Positions 47,183 through 58,614 are shown, counted from the stretch's first letter. The stretch: DNA of 64,000 nt from Erpobdella octoculata (GCA_963978895.1 OZ022239.1:37449830-37513829); one strand, 5' to 3'. Translations and numbers: made by a program. The notes: generated from the sequence alone by a model not told the origin.

Positions 47183-47743
47183 CTTGAGGATTTTATCGAG
47201 GGGTTTCTTGAGGGTTTTCTTGAGGGTTTTCTTTTTCTTATTTCCATAAGTGTTAAAATCACTCCCTGATGTACAAATTATTCGACTAAAGTCAAACCTT
47301 CGTCGAAAGAGACTTTTCTTAGGGCCAAATATTTGTTCAAGGGTTGTGATGGTTTCTTCCCATCCAATGTCGCTGGGAAGCCGTGGAGAAATTCTGGTAG
47401 AAAAAACTGCATAAGTGTGGTTGTCCAATAGAGTTCGAAGAAGTTCAGTCTTTGACTCTTCTGGAAGATGTCTTTCGTGACCTTTGACAGTGTCTTCAAA
47501 ACGTCTGAGCCACAGACTGAAAAATCGTCCTTCCTCTGGTTCGTAGGAAAACTTTTCCACTCTCTGACGTAGTCGATCAAAAAGTGTTTCTTTTGACTCT
47601 GTCTTTTTTTCTTTTTGGGACTCTATAAATTCTAACAGTTTCTTTTCTTTTTCTGAATTTTCTTTCATTAGCTTTAGGAATCTTTCTTCGCTCTTTTCCA
47701 TCTGCGTCTGAAAAAGTTCAAATATCTTTTGAATATCTGCCAT
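47171..47743 (-). CDS. Ty3/gypsy-type gag fragment
   Basis: A 190-codon minus-strand frame starting MADIQKIFELF. It has a lysine/glutamate-rich coiled-coil-like N-terminus (residues 10-50), then YEPEEGRFFSLWLRRFED, ELLRTLLDNHTYAVF, and TTLEQIFGPKKSLFRRRFDF. This order matches the DUF7083-type gag N-terminus of invertebrate Ty3/gypsy elements. After residue 165 the sequence turns into a KKTLKK repeat and stops at the junction with repeat R1; the nucleocapsid and pol are absent. The start codon lies 20 bp inside a primer-binding site, supporting the assignment. Confidence 0.7.
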   Translation of the reverse strand: MADIQKIFELFQTQMEKSEERFLKLMKENSEKEKKLLEFIESQKEKKTESKETLFDRLRQRVEKFSYEPEEGRFFSLWLRRFEDTVKGHERHLPEESKTELLRTLLDNHTYAVFSTRISPRLPSDIGWEETITTLEQIFGPKKSLFRRRFDFSRIICTSGSDFNTYGNKKKKTLKKTLKKPLDKILKKIN

Positions 47744-47762
47744 TGCGTGATTTTATTCCTAT

Positions 47763-48007
47763 CCTTCGTCGCCAATTGTTGTGATGTTTATTTGTTTAGA
47801 AATCAAGTATTGATTTACAGAATGTAACTGGATTTAGAATTATTATAACTAGCAAGTAAAACATTAACTAATTTATATCCTTTGTACCCGGGACCTTCCC
47901 TTCAGGGAAATAGGTTATTGATATTAATTTATATACACATACATATATATATACATATATATATATATCACATATATATATACATATATATATATACATA
48001 CAAACAC

Positions 48008-48044
<37 letters not shown>

Positions 48045-48050
48045 ACAAAA
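47763..48050 (-). mobile_element. Primer-binding site and LTR of the gag element
   Basis: On the minus strand the LTR ends AACATCACAACA at 47777, then ATTGGCGACGAAGG, a Ty3-type primer-binding site, 20 bp before the gag ATG. Within the LTR are GGATATAAATTAG and AATAAA. Its 5' limit, near 48050, falls in AT-rich repeats and is uncertain. Confidence 0.6.
47930..48045 (+). repeat. TA/CATA simple repeat
   Basis: Mixed (TA)n and ACATAC units. May belong to the start of the LTR. Confidence 0.85.
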
Positions 48051-49756
48051 GCAAAACATGAATTTTTGTGAAATTTTTCGGCATTTCTATCTGGTATATT
48101 ATTTCAATTTGATTGTACTAATACTATTCTGGGTAAATCCATACCGTCACTTAACAAATTTCAAAATTTCCCTGAAGCATGGAATAAAACATTAAAACTT
48201 TCATTTGCATTAGCACAAATTTTCTTAAATTATCCAACAACAACCTGGGTTTCATAATTGAGATCGGGTTTCTTGACCAATACATATATACACAGTTTGA
48301 CATAGAAAATTTGTAATAATTTAATTCCGTGTAATAGCTTTTTAATTGAAAAACAAGTAAAGATAACAAATAAATTTTAAAAATTGTTTTTATTTGCCCC
48401 TTTATCTAGTCAACGAACTAAAATTTTTGAATCTAAAACAACCGTTACGCTCAATCTTGTACATTACTTATTTCTTTCATATGAAATCAAAATTCATAAA
48501 TTTAACTTGATATATGGATTGGTTGTTATCTAAAACACTTCATTCATATATTGTTATCATATATACAGCTATTCTGAAAGTTTCAAAGCTCTACGTAGAT
48601 GAATATTAGTCGAATTTGCGTTTACCTGTAACGGACAACTTTGATTAATCTTAATTGATTTAAGGCTTAATTTATGGACAATTATACGTGGCATGTTCTC
48701 GCGTGAGCAAACCATCCAGTTTGTTTGTGTTGACTAAAGATGGACTGACAAACAAGTAAAGATGAAAAAAAATTAAAAAAAGCTTTTATTTTTCCTCTAA
48801 GCAAAGTACATGTTTAGATTAGTAAACGCTATTGCAAACTCGGACTTAGATGCAAATTATCGATCGCCAGAGCTTTATGCCGGTTGTCAAACAAATTAAT
48901 TTTAATTGATTTAAAGCCTAATTTATGTCGGAAACATGTATTGTCAACCAGAATAAAGTTTTTCTGAAAGTTTCAGAGCTCTAGGTGGTCGAAAAGTGGG
49001 TGAATTTTTGTTTCTAAGGTTTGATCACCACAGACAAACAGAGAGACAAGTGAAGTTAAATAAAAGCATTTAAAAATTAAGAGTTTCATTTCTGATCTGA
49101 TTTTTACAAAAACATTTTAACTCCCTGTAGACAAACTTTTTCTATCTGAACACTAACTGATTAAACTCTCGATGATGCTCTATGTGTTAAGTTTCCAGAA
49201 CCTTGACACAATTACCCATGGTTCTGAAAAACAAAAGTTCATCTAATTCTCGGGATTGTGGTCCCGCCAAACACAGCAAAATCCTGGAATGCCGGGATTG
49301 TAATTCCTAAGAAAGACATCTTTTTTGCTTAGAATTACGATGACAGAGTTTGACGTTAAATAAATAAACAAAAGTTACCAAATCATAGCAATCTTTTATT
49401 TGCGTATTATTCATATTTTCAGTTTAAAAGACATATAATTGAAGAAAATCCGATTTTATGAAAACTAAAAAAGTCGATTTTTGAATTTTTGCAAGTTTGA
49501 TTGATTTCAATAATTCGTGGCGTGAGTCAATTAGAAAAACGTCAGTTTGATCAATCAAGAGAAAGTCGAGCAAAAAACTGCCAGAATAATTTACTAATAA
49601 AACCACAAACGCGTATTTTGAAAAAAGCATGCATTCTTAATGCAAACATGCTCTTATCATTATTATTTAGTTTATTTAACTTGAAAGTATTAAAATATCG
49701 TTTTATATTTAAGGAAATTTATTTAATACTCAAAGTTGTCTTATTATGATAATTAT
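48051..49756. other. Intergenic, no gene seen
   Basis: AT-rich. Segments near 48560-49040 contain recurring GTTTCAGAGCTCTA and AATTGATTTAAAG.CTAATTTATG words, twice each, suggesting an unclassified dispersed repeat. Nothing codes. Confidence 0.45.
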
Positions 49757-49764
49757 GAATTACT

Positions 49765-51215
49765 GGTATGCGGACTTTTCATCAAAGGACGATTCATCAA
49801 GTGACTGTTCATCAAGGACTATTCATCAAGGGACTATTCATCAAGAGACTATTCATCGAAGGACTATTCATCAAGAGGACGGTTCATCATAAGGACTGTT
49901 CATCTAAAGACTATTCATCAAATTTTGAAGCCACTCAGCAACCTTTATCAATATATACCCAAGATATTTTCAGCGTAAACTAATTTGATGTATTTTTAAA
50001 AGACAGTTCTTCATCTTTGATAAAATAAATTTCAAACATATCAGTAATTTAAAAAAAAATAGTGATGGCAACCAGGGTTGTTAAGAGCGGTATCATTGGC
50101 TGACAAGATCGTTGATGACAGAGCCGCTACATTTTTTAGCTGTTCTTAGCGCTATTCGCTACCGCAACTTTTATTAAAAAAACAAAATAGGTCTTTTATA
50201 TCAATTAAATGAGTTCCAATGTATTTAGTTTTTATTTGAAGTTTGCATGAAATCTGAGTCTGGTTGATTTATCGACGATCCGGACGAGCGTAAGCGTCTC
50301 TTTGAAATGACCTTTTCTGACCTCGCTAAAGCGAGCGTGTTCGTCTCTTTGAAGTGTGGCAGAAGTGGTATACCGGGTGTTAGTGATGTTTTGAGGTGTA
50401 TGGTATCTGGCTGTTTGAGCGTGTATATACTTACAGTTTGTACGAACAGTTGAAAGCAGTTTTTTAAAACTTATTATTTTTTTATTATTATTATTATTTG
50501 TCTTTTGCTCATTTGATCTTAAGATCTTGACGTTATTTCTTGTCCAATTATTTTATTTACTGTATTTGACGAATAAAATTGTTGTATATTACAACAATGT
50601 CTTTTACAAACTTGCTGATTGCTCGAGGCAAAAGTGTCTTTAAAGCCTGGCCCCTTGGTGTTAAACGACCGATGCCAGATTTGACGTGTTTGTGGCCTTT
50701 GGGAAATGTGTACATATATGGTTTACGAAAACAGTCGAATTTAGTTTTTCTGGTGCTGTGACCGGTAGCGGAAGCGGGAGAAAAGCGGGAAGAGAGAGCG
50801 ACCGGGAGCGTGAGAGCAAGCGGGGAAGAAACCGGGAGCGAGAGAGAAAAACGACCAAAAAACCTCTAAAAACCCCGGGCAACACAAGGTACCTCGCTAG
50901 TTCTATTATAAAGAATAAAGTATTTGGATGCAAGCAAAGTAGCACTGTAAACTTGATATAGATTGCCATACATTTTGGTAACATATTTTGGTTGAAAATA
51001 ACATCTTAAACAATTTTATTAAATGTTTTGATGAATAGTCCGCTGGATTAAAAGACATTAGATGAACAGTCTTTATGATGAACCGTCCTCTCGATGAATA
51101 GACCATTGATGAATATTTCTTTGATGAATAGTCCTTTGATGAATAGTCCCTTGATGAATAGTCCTTGATGAACAGTCCTTTGATGAATCGTCCTTTGATG
51201 AAAAGTCCTAGAATC
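49765..51215 (+). mobile_element. Fold-back element with arms of GGACTATTCATCAA repeats
   Basis: Left arm 49777-49925 is a run of about ten 14-15-bp units (GGACTATTCATCAA and variants, some GGACGGTTCATCAT). The right arm 51035-51210 is its reverse complement unit by unit, including the rare GGACGGTTCATCATAA unit. GAATTACT flanks it on both sides (49757-49764 and 51216-51223), compatible with an 8-bp target duplication. The interior holds a Helitron 3' end (to 50901) and no transposase. Confidence 0.7.
50740..50901 (+). mobile_element. Helitron 3' end nested in the fold-back element
   Basis: GC-rich GACCGGGAGCGTGAGAGC unit, then CCCCGGGCAACACAAGGT and CTCGCTAGT ending at 50901, the 3' terminus shared with other copies here. 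The 5' limit is not found. Confidence 0.6.
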
Positions 51216-51220
51216 GAATT

Positions 51221-51692
51221 ACTAGCAGGATACCCGGCATTACCCGGGATTTTTAGCGGTTTTTATCGTTTATCTCTCTCGCTCCCGTTTCCATTCCCGC
51301 ATTCCCTCACGCTCCCGGTCACTCTCCCGTTCCCGCTTGTCTCCCGTTCCCGGTCGCGTAGCCGTTACCGGTCGCTTTCCGGCTTCCTGTCACTTTCACT
51401 TTCCAGCTCACTCTTTTGCTTTCGGCCGATTTTTCCTTCCCGCTTGCATTCCCATTTTTGCATGCTTTTCACTTCCCGTTCCCGCTTGCTTTCCTGTTCC
51501 GCTCATTTTCCATTTTCCAGTTCCCGTTTCCGCTCGTTCTCCCGCACCCGCTCCGCTCATTTGTGACCGATTTCAATTTTTTCCCACTATGATTGTCTTC
51601 CATTGACTCTCAAGGTTGTGTAAAAGTTTCATTACGATCGGATGAATGGTGTAACAAGGCATCAAGGACATGCACGCATACAGACAATGTAA
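51221..51692 (-). mobile_element. Non-autonomous Helitron copy, minus strand
   Basis: The 3' terminus on the minus strand at 51221 (GGGTAATGCCGGGTATCC then TGCTAGT) is followed by GC-rich repeats to about 51560. A conserved 'CATTACGATCGGATGAAT' block at 51630-51650 and the CATACAGACA 5'-side run close it near 51692. Confidence 0.6.
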
Positions 51693-51694
51693 TT

Positions 51695-51945
51695 TACAAA
51701 CTTTTATTCAAGTTACAATCTCTGTTTGTGGATATGTGTATGTGTGTCTTTCTCTGAACACAAATCTTGCAAGTAAAATTTAACCAGCTTTTTGACTAGC
51801 TAGAAAGCTGCAACTTTCAGTATAGCTCTATTTTGCATGACAATAAATGGTTCAATTTAAAAAAAACTAATTTAAATACCTTTCGTATTTCTAAATTGAA
51901 AGTATTTGAAATAAAAGTCTGTGTTGAAAAACTCGCTTTTTTCTT
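51695..51945 (-). repeat. Dispersed repeat R2, copy
   Basis: Reverse complement of the segment found at 61790-62045 and 63165-63405: CTAGCTAGTCAAAAAGCTGG, ACTTGCAAGATTTG and AACAGAGATTGTAAC are shared. A short piece also lies near 100-165. Non-coding. Confidence 0.75.
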
Positions 51946-52312
51946 TACTTCTTTCCCCGCTTGCTCTCACGCTCCTGGTCGATTTCTTGCTTTTGGTCGC
52001 TTTTTTGCTCTCTGTCGCTTTCCCGCTCTTGTTTGCTTTCCCGTTCCCGGTCCCGGTCACTTTCCCGCTCGCTCTTTCGTTCTCAGTTGCTTTTCCTTTC
52101 TGCTTAGTTTCCCGTTCCCGTTTCCGCTCATTTTTCAATTCCCTTTTCCGTTTGCTTTCTCGCTCCCGCTCCCCTCACTTTGTAACCGATTTAATTTTTT
52201 TTCATTGACTCTCAGGGTTGTGTGAAAATGTCATTACGATCGGATGATTGGTGTAGCAATGCATAAAAAACATACAGGCAGACAGACATACAGACAGTAA
52301 TTTATATATATA
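51946..52312 (-). mobile_element. Helitron copy, 5' part only
   Basis: GC-rich CCCGGTCACTTTCCCGC repeats, then GTCATTACGATCGGATGATT and a minus-strand 5' tip in TATATATATATATAAATTAC near 52312. The 3' terminus is missing; the copy begins abruptly at the R2 repeat. Confidence 0.5.
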
Positions 52313-52599
52313 TATATGGACTAGTCAGACATAAATTTCAAATTTCTTCAGCTTATATTTGACTCAAAAACTTTTACAGAGTCTCAACGTTTCATAGTCG
52401 GTAAAAAGAAAATCACGTATGAGAAAACGTCGTTTTTCTAGTCCCCGTGTTCTCGTTGCGATCTCTATTTAGTTGGTGCGTTGCATATACAAAAAGAAAC
52501 AAAAATAAAAACTGTTTTCTCGGAGAAGTTAGAGAAGCTGAAGGAAGTTGCAGGCCATCCACTTGTGCACTGTGCAGTGCGCACAAAAATGCCCTTTGG

Positions 52600-53200
52600 C
52601 TATCTACATGATGTTGACAGGAATTATACTGAAATTCACGCCGCTGGCAATTGAACAGAAATCAGGAGTTCTGAAAGCTACCAGGCTGCACAAAAGAAAC
52701 AGCACGGGACAACTGGAAGACAGCACCGCCGTTAAGTTAGAATATGCTTGGAATAGAAAACCACCGGAGAGTTTCAACATTGCATGGCTCAACTTTAAGG
52801 TGAAATGTTACATTTCCCCGGTGGTTTTCTGCTTTAATTGTAACACGTTTGGACCTAACACTGCAAAAAAACGTTTCCTGTCCTAAAAGTGCAGGTCATC
52901 ATCATGTGTCAGAATGTCAAAGGACAGAAATTGACAAACCGGTGATATGCGCATGTTGCAGAAGCATCTCTCATAAGACTGCGTCTAGTGAGTGCCAAAA
53001 TTTCAAAATGCGATTTCAATAAACAAAATCCAAGATACCACCCGACTCTCCTACGTTGAAGCACTGAAAAAACGGTCAAGCGAAACAAAGAAGAAACAGC
53101 TATAGTAACTTAACAACCTGACGATACATAAATGAACTCAAAAACACAGCCAAGAAACGAAAGAAACACTCATACTACAACTAAAAACTCTAAATCAAGC
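52600..53200 (+). pseudogene. LINE ORF1 (gag-like) remnant with zinc knuckles
   Basis: From about 52655 the frame reads SGVLKATRLHKRN, VKLEYAWNRKPPESFNI, ISPVVFCFNCNTFG, then, after a shift near 52865, CQRTE..CACCRSISHKT..SECQNF. The F.CN.FGH…C / C..C…H….C arrangement is the knuckle region of Jockey/I-type ORF1 proteins. Stops after 53020 show decay. Confidence 0.65.
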
Positions 53201-53234
53201 ACGGGAAATACTCAGTGGCTTCTATCCTTATACA

Positions 53235-53256
53235 GCCGGGCGCAGCTTCGCCCGGC
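53235..53256. other. Perfect GC hairpin, 8-bp stem
   Basis: GCCGGGCG / CGCCCGGC with a six-base loop CAGCTT, alone in AT-rich DNA, right at the end of the LINE ORF1 remnant. Possibly the terminal hairpin of an unclassified repeat. Confidence 0.6.
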
Positions 53257-54112
53257 AAAAAACAGGGGGGAAAGAAAAAAATAAAAGGGGGTAAGGAAAA
53301 AAGTTTAAAAATCCATCCATTTCGAAATTTCGATTGAACCTAAAGAATATATCTAAACGACGTGAGAGTCGTGAGACGTCGTGTGGCTTCTCAACGTTGA
53401 CTCGAGATTCGTTAATTAACATTTAATGTCCATCTTATCTTTCATATAGCTCATCTAATACGCTTCACGATGTAGCTGCAACCGAATGGACATGGAACAT
53501 AATTTATGCTGAAGCCCATGAATTCTAATAAGTTCTACGACTGATGACGGGTATATAAAATAAACTTGACTCTTTTTGACTCTTTCTTGTTCACAATTTG
53601 TTTACTTTGTTAAAGAAAAGAGTATGCCGCGAGAAAAATTCAAGTTTAAGTAACGTTGTTGCGAGTTAGCCTACGGGAACCTGGTTCGATCTGATAAATG
53701 GATATAGCATTGTCGAAAGCGTCACGCTTTCAAATGTACTAGGTTAGCTTACCTTATCATTGTAAAAGAAATAATTTTGAACAATTGAGACGGATTTTTA
53801 AACATCAACGCATATTTTTGTGGTTTTGCGATTTCTGCGCTAACTTACAGAGTTACGAAAAGTTTTAGCATTTACACAAACATATATACATACATACATA
53901 CACAGCCGTATTGAATTAGGACATTTTCCTTTCCATCTCGGAAATTCCATTAAAACTATTTTTTTACGGATAATTATAGTTAATAGTTAAAAATTTAGTC
54001 TAGTAGTTCTTATTATATTTTGCAAATTTTCACATGGGGAACGTCCGGCGGATAATGTTAGTTCCCCGGACGTTTATATAACCATTAAAATTGTTAAGGA
54101 CCTCAATGTTGG

Positions 54113-54240
54113 ATGATTGGTTCTCTTCATTATTAATACTTGCCTCAGAAAAAGACATTTTGGAAAACATTCCTGTAGATAAAATCATTGATAGATTTGC
54201 TGCAACATCAAAACCGCTAAAGAAACTTTTAATTAAATAA
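54113..54240 (+). pseudogene. hAT transposase C-terminal remnant
   Basis: The frame reads SSLLILASEKDILENIPVD then KIIDRFAATSKPLKKLL and a stop. This fits the C-terminus of ZMYM-like hAT transposases (RLS.LAI.S.EK…..ID.II..FA) and parallels the copy at 59282-59340. Confidence 0.45.
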
Positions 54241-54411
54241 ATTTAGATTTGGATTTATAGTTTTAAATGATTTTTTCAATATTAACGTGTGTTGTTTTTC
54301 TGTGTTTGGGTATTATACCGAAATTAGACGAATTGTTGAGCAAAATGTGTATAGAAAGAACAAAAAAGTGTGTTAAAACTCAAACTATATGTATTTCACC
54401 TTATATATATA

Positions 54412-54616
54412 TCTATATATATAAAAATGAATGTTTGTATATATGTATATATGTATTTATGTATGTTAATGTCCTTTATGCATTGCTACACCATTCATCC
54501 GATCGTAATGAAATTTTCACACAACCTTGAGAGTCGATGAAAATCAAAAATAAAAAATTTTTTTTTGAAATCCGTCACAAAATGAGCGGAGCGGAGCGGG
54601 TGAGCGAGCGGGAACT
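54412..54616 (+). mobile_element. Helitron 5'-end fragment
   Basis: Starts TCTATATATATAAAAATG, continues GTTTG, and includes the 'CATTCATCCGATCGTAATGA' block and ACCTTGAGAGTCGATG. Ends in a GCGGAGCGGGTGAGCGAGCG run, then (TATG)n. Confidence 0.6.
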
Positions 54617-54702
54617 ATATATATATGTATGTGCGTATGTATGTGTGTATGTATGTATGTGTATGTGCATGTATGTGTGTCTGTGTGTGTGTTTATGTAT
54701 GT
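54617..54702 (+). repeat. (TATG)n simple repeat
   Basis: Mixed GTATG and GTGTGT units joining two opposed Helitron pieces. Confidence 0.9.
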
Positions 54703-55765
54703 ACTAGCGGAGATACCCGGCGTTGCCCAGGTTTTTTGAGGTTTTTCTAATGTTTGTCTCTTTCTCTCCCGTTTCCTTTCCCACCTGCTTTCCCACTCCT
54801 GTTAGCTTTTCCGTTTTCGGTCGTTTTCCCACTGCCGGTCGCTTTCCCGCTCCCGGTCGCTTTCCCGCCCCCGGTCGCTTTCCCGCTCCCGGTCGTTTTC
54901 CCGTCCCGGTCGCTGCCCCGTTCCCGTTGGATGACCCATTGGATGAAGCCCTAAGGACAAAATTCATTTGTTCAGTCAACGATGAGGCAGCTTTAAAGTC
55001 TTTTTTCAAAATTCCTAATGATGAATTAACATTCTATAGAGCTATAGAGCTGGCTACAGAAGTAGAAGAAGCTCCTAAGGTTGCAAAAGCAACAGTTCAT
55101 GGCTTTCCAGAAACAGTCTCAAACGTTGCAAAAGTTCATGAACAAAAGAAACAAGAAAAGCATTCTTTTCCCTAAAGGCACATGTCTAAGATGTGGTAAC
55201 AAAGGCCACTATGCTAAAGATTGCAGACACTTAAAATCAAAATGCAATTTTTGTGGGAGAATTGGTCACATCGACAAAGCGTGTTTGAAAAAGAAATTAA
55301 AAAAGAACACTTCAGTACGAACAATACATTCAATACCAGGAAAAACTCCTCTTCTCCAAAAGCTTCAATTAGAAAATTCAAACTCAGATCAATTTTTCGA
55401 AATAGATAGTGGAGCCAGAGACAAGTTCTGTTCTATGAATGTTTGACAGAAATGGGGAAAACCAAGACTCAATTCAAACATGACAACGTATGTCTCAGCA
55501 ACTGGTGATAAGATTCCCATCATAGGAGTTTGTTGCATTTCCACGTCTCTCCCTGGTTCAACAAATGTTGAACCTGTGCATTTCAATGTCTCAAAGTTGC
55601 CGAAATTCAACATTATCGGCAGACGGGCTATTGTGGATTTGAATATTGAGATTAGCTATCGGTCGCTTTCCCGCTCCGGATCGCTTCCCCGCTCCCGGTC
55701 ACTTTCTCTTTCCACTCGTTCTTTCACTCTTGTTCGCTTGTCTATTCCCGCTGGCATTCCCGTTC
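54703..55765 (-). mobile_element. Helitron minisatellite copy containing a Ty3 fragment
   Basis: The minus-strand 3' terminus is at 54703 (CTGGGCAACGCCGGGTAT then CTCCGCTAGT). CCCGGTCGCTTTCCCGCTC repeats run to about 54928, are interrupted by 54930-55650 of gag-protease sequence, then resume at 55655 (GGTCGCTTTCCCGCTC) to about 55765. No Helitron protein is encoded. Confidence 0.55.
54930..55650 (+). pseudogene. Ty3/gypsy gag C-terminus and protease fragment
   Basis: The gag part reads DEALRTKFICSVNDE..LKSFFKI and AIELATEVEE. After a shift near 55165 come two zinc knuckles, CLRCGNKGHYAKDC and CNFCGRIGHIDKAC, then a retropepsin-like start, FFEIDSGARDKF (DSG catalytic triad, 55395-55430). A stop at 55444 interrupts it, with protease-like sequence continuing to FNIIGRRAIVDLNIE. 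Only this piece of the retroelement is present; no RT or integrase follows. Confidence 0.75.
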
Positions 55766-55779
55766 TCAGATAAACATGG

Positions 55780-57100
55780 TCTATTGAAATACGCACGCCA
55801 TTTGACCAAAACTAACTTTTTAGTAGTCTGTTTACACTTTTTTTAAATGTTTAAAACATCACTACAAAATGTAAAACTGTAAGCTTTATTATAAACCAAC
55901 TGGCCAGTTTCGGCTTTGACAGCCATCTTCAGGGTTGTTTACAAGACAATTTTTAGGCTTATCAAACATAATAAAAACAGTTCCAAGTCCGAACAATAAA
56001 TAAATTAAAATTGAGACAAAATAAGTTAAAACCAGATTAATAAATCTCAGCAGACATTCTAGTTAATCAGAAAATAATCAAAACTACGTGAGCCACGACA
56101 GTCAATCGTTATTTTTAAATTTTTAAACTCAAAATACAAAGATCACAAAATGGAGAAATGTAAGCCCCATCAGAATATATACAAATATACTTTAAAATAC
56201 TTTATTTTTTATATCTAAATTGAATATTATAATCAAAAACTAATACCCGTTCACATTTTCAGCTCAATTTAAAAACGGGAAATAAGTGAAAAATCGATTA
56301 TAAAATTAATCGGTAGCACACTTATCGACAAAGAAGAGGGTAAAACAAATGAATAAAAACCTTATTTATTCACTATCAGATAGAAAAATTGCAAACGTTT
56401 TAAGAGGAAGATGTTTTTTACGAACAAACGAAAACATTTATAAAAAAATCTTTGAAAATGATCCGCTTAAAATATTATTACCAAGCTTTTATATGGCATT
56501 AAACTTTGGCCTTTGGACGCAACGTTTATCTTCAAATTTGAAAAAGCACGTTTACATTCAGTTTTATTCATATGAGGAAGCTCAAACAAAATTTAAAAAA
56601 AATATTAATTTATTTTCTAAATTTTGTTTTTGTTATTTAGAAATTAAACTTTATATTAGATTTTAAACTAAATAAGAGCAAATTTACAGCTTTGTTTAAT
56701 TTACTTTCAAACAAGAGCTAGATTTTTAATTGCTTCATTATACTGAACAATGTCATAGTTTGCACTTCTTTGTAAAAATTTATTAAATTTAGGAAAACGG
56801 TTACATTTTCAAATTAAATTTTTAGCGTTTCTCAAACGAATTCGGTTAAAATCAACGCGCCGTTATTGAGCAATTGGTCACCGTTTCAATAAAAAAAATC
56901 TAAGAAATTTAAAAAACTTTTTGTAGTCATTTTAAGAAACAACAAAAACGGAAAATCAATAATACGCCAGGTAAAGGTGGAGAATAGCGTAATAGATTAT
57001 TTTTGGTGTTTTAATAATTCTTTCATTATAATTAATATATTGTATAAGACGTTTTTGTGTGACGCTCTGCTATCTATGGTAATTTAATTTATATGTATTA
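55780..57100. other. Unclassified stretch, no confident gene
   Basis: At 55888-55935 the text CCAGTTTCGGCTTTGACAGC followed by CATCTTCAGG resembles a motif often seen at repeat ends (Penelope-like or LINE-derived), but nothing else supports this. A 105-codon frame at 56349-56666 has no known domain and typical AT-driven composition. Confidence 0.4.
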
Positions 57101-58614
57101 GGGGAGAGTAGTACTGAATGGCCACACAATTTTACACTTTTATTCAAATCAATCATACAAAAAAACTATAAGTGAAAGAATTAAAAACTTTTCACATAAT
57201 GAAAGCAAAAACATTTCACTACTAAAAACCGCTTATTAAAATTTTTCAAATTAAAACAATTTTATAAAAAACGATAAATAACGCAACCTCTCCTAAAATT
57301 TCTGGGTGGCCATTCAGTACAACCTGGTAGTACTGAACGGCCACCCCCTAGTACTGAATGGCCACTCATGCAATTTTTATTATAGAAGACACAATTCTCA
57401 CCAAATGGTAAGCCAAAATGTTTTATTTCACAGACAAGTCTTTATTATTGTTAATTAAAAAAATTATAAAAGCATTTTGTCATTTTATTAAGAAGTTGTA
57501 GCCTACAATCCAAGGCTATATGATGAAAAGTCAAAAGAAAATTTGATATGCCCATTTATTCTCCTGGATTTTTGAAGGATTGGATCTCCTAGTTTCACAA
57601 CAATTTGATCTAAATCTGCCTCACAAATACCTGTATCCCTAGACTAAAATTTGGCCTCTTCGGTGTCTTTATCCGTGTACAAAAACTTTAAAAAACCAGC
57701 AGAAACTTTATCGACTTTGACTTCCATGATTTTGTCAAATTAATAGGTTTTTGAGTCAAAAACATATTCAAAAATACACCAATCCCCTATTTTTATCTTT
57801 GTGTTGTCAAGGGCAAAATGAGCATTTTACTGGTGGCAATATATGTAGATGTTGATTCCCCGTCAGGTTCTATGTCTGGGAAGCTTTTCGAAATATCTCT
57901 TCTTGCTGCAAGTTTTGATGTCTTTAATTTGGATCTCCTCAAATTTTTTCTGCTTCTCAGCTGGAGATTTAACTGGCAAGCAAGCTGTCAAAACATCTTC
58001 TACTGCTCTTTCCATGTTATTTTGAGACCATCCCCCTTCAAAGCTGTAGATACTCGATTTCTCATTCTGGAACATAACCAGAAAACATTATTAAGAAGTG
58101 ATTAATATGTATATGTGTTGAATATATTAAACAATTTCACTCAATTTCATTAAAATTTTGATCAATAATGAACCTCAACACATTTATGAAAATTTAAACA
58201 ATACTGAATGACTATGGCTATTCAGTACGACCTTACAGTGGCCATTCAGTACGAACCGAGATGTACGAGCATTTTAGTGTGCTACGAGCAAAATAATAAT
58301 TTTAGACATCCAAAATTTAAATTAAAATATTAATCATACATCTCTTTATTTACAAAAAATTTCTTACAAAATATAACCTTCAATATTTGATGAGAATAGA
58401 ATAGTTCTGACATGACTCGTTTTCACTTTTTCTTCTGAAAAACCAAAAAGCTCTATAAATGCCAAACGAAATACACGAGACACAAAAGAGTAACACTGAA
58501 CAAAGAGTTCATATATATACACATTTTAAAAGAGATGGGCGTAAAAAATAATTTAACAAATGAGAAAATCTCAGTGGCCGTTCAGTACAGTGGCCATTCA
58601 GTACGGTTCTCCCT
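57101..58614 (-). mobile_element. pogo-like DNA transposon, defective, with subterminal repeats
   Basis: Terminal inverted repeats start GGGGAGAGTAGTACTGAATG on the left and, as reverse complement, AGGGAGAACCGTACTGAATG on the right, both flanked by TA. The word TACTGAATGGCCAC or its complement recurs at 57326-57365, 58205-58255 and 58575-58605. Length is 1514 bp. A decayed transposase is on the minus strand. Confidence 0.8.
57540..58075 (-). pseudogene. pogo-type transposase fragments
   Basis: The frame at 57863-58075 includes GGWSQNNMERAVEDVLT, which fits the psq-type helix-turn-helix DNA-binding domain (.G.WSE..M..AV..V) at the start of pogo transposases. Downstream on the minus strand (57540-57740), frame-broken sequence reads VSAGFLKFLYTDKDTEEAKF and then DLDQIVVKLGDPIL, consistent with the tail of the same family. 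The DDE catalytic region is absent. Confidence 0.55.

Noticed and set aside
53640..53690. Possible SINE promoter with GGTTCGATC box-B-like word
   Set aside because: No convincing box A at the right distance and no cloverleaf or repeat family seen.
56349..56666. 105-codon plus-strand frame
   Set aside because: AT-driven composition (K, N, F, Y rich), no recognisable motif and no splice or promoter support.
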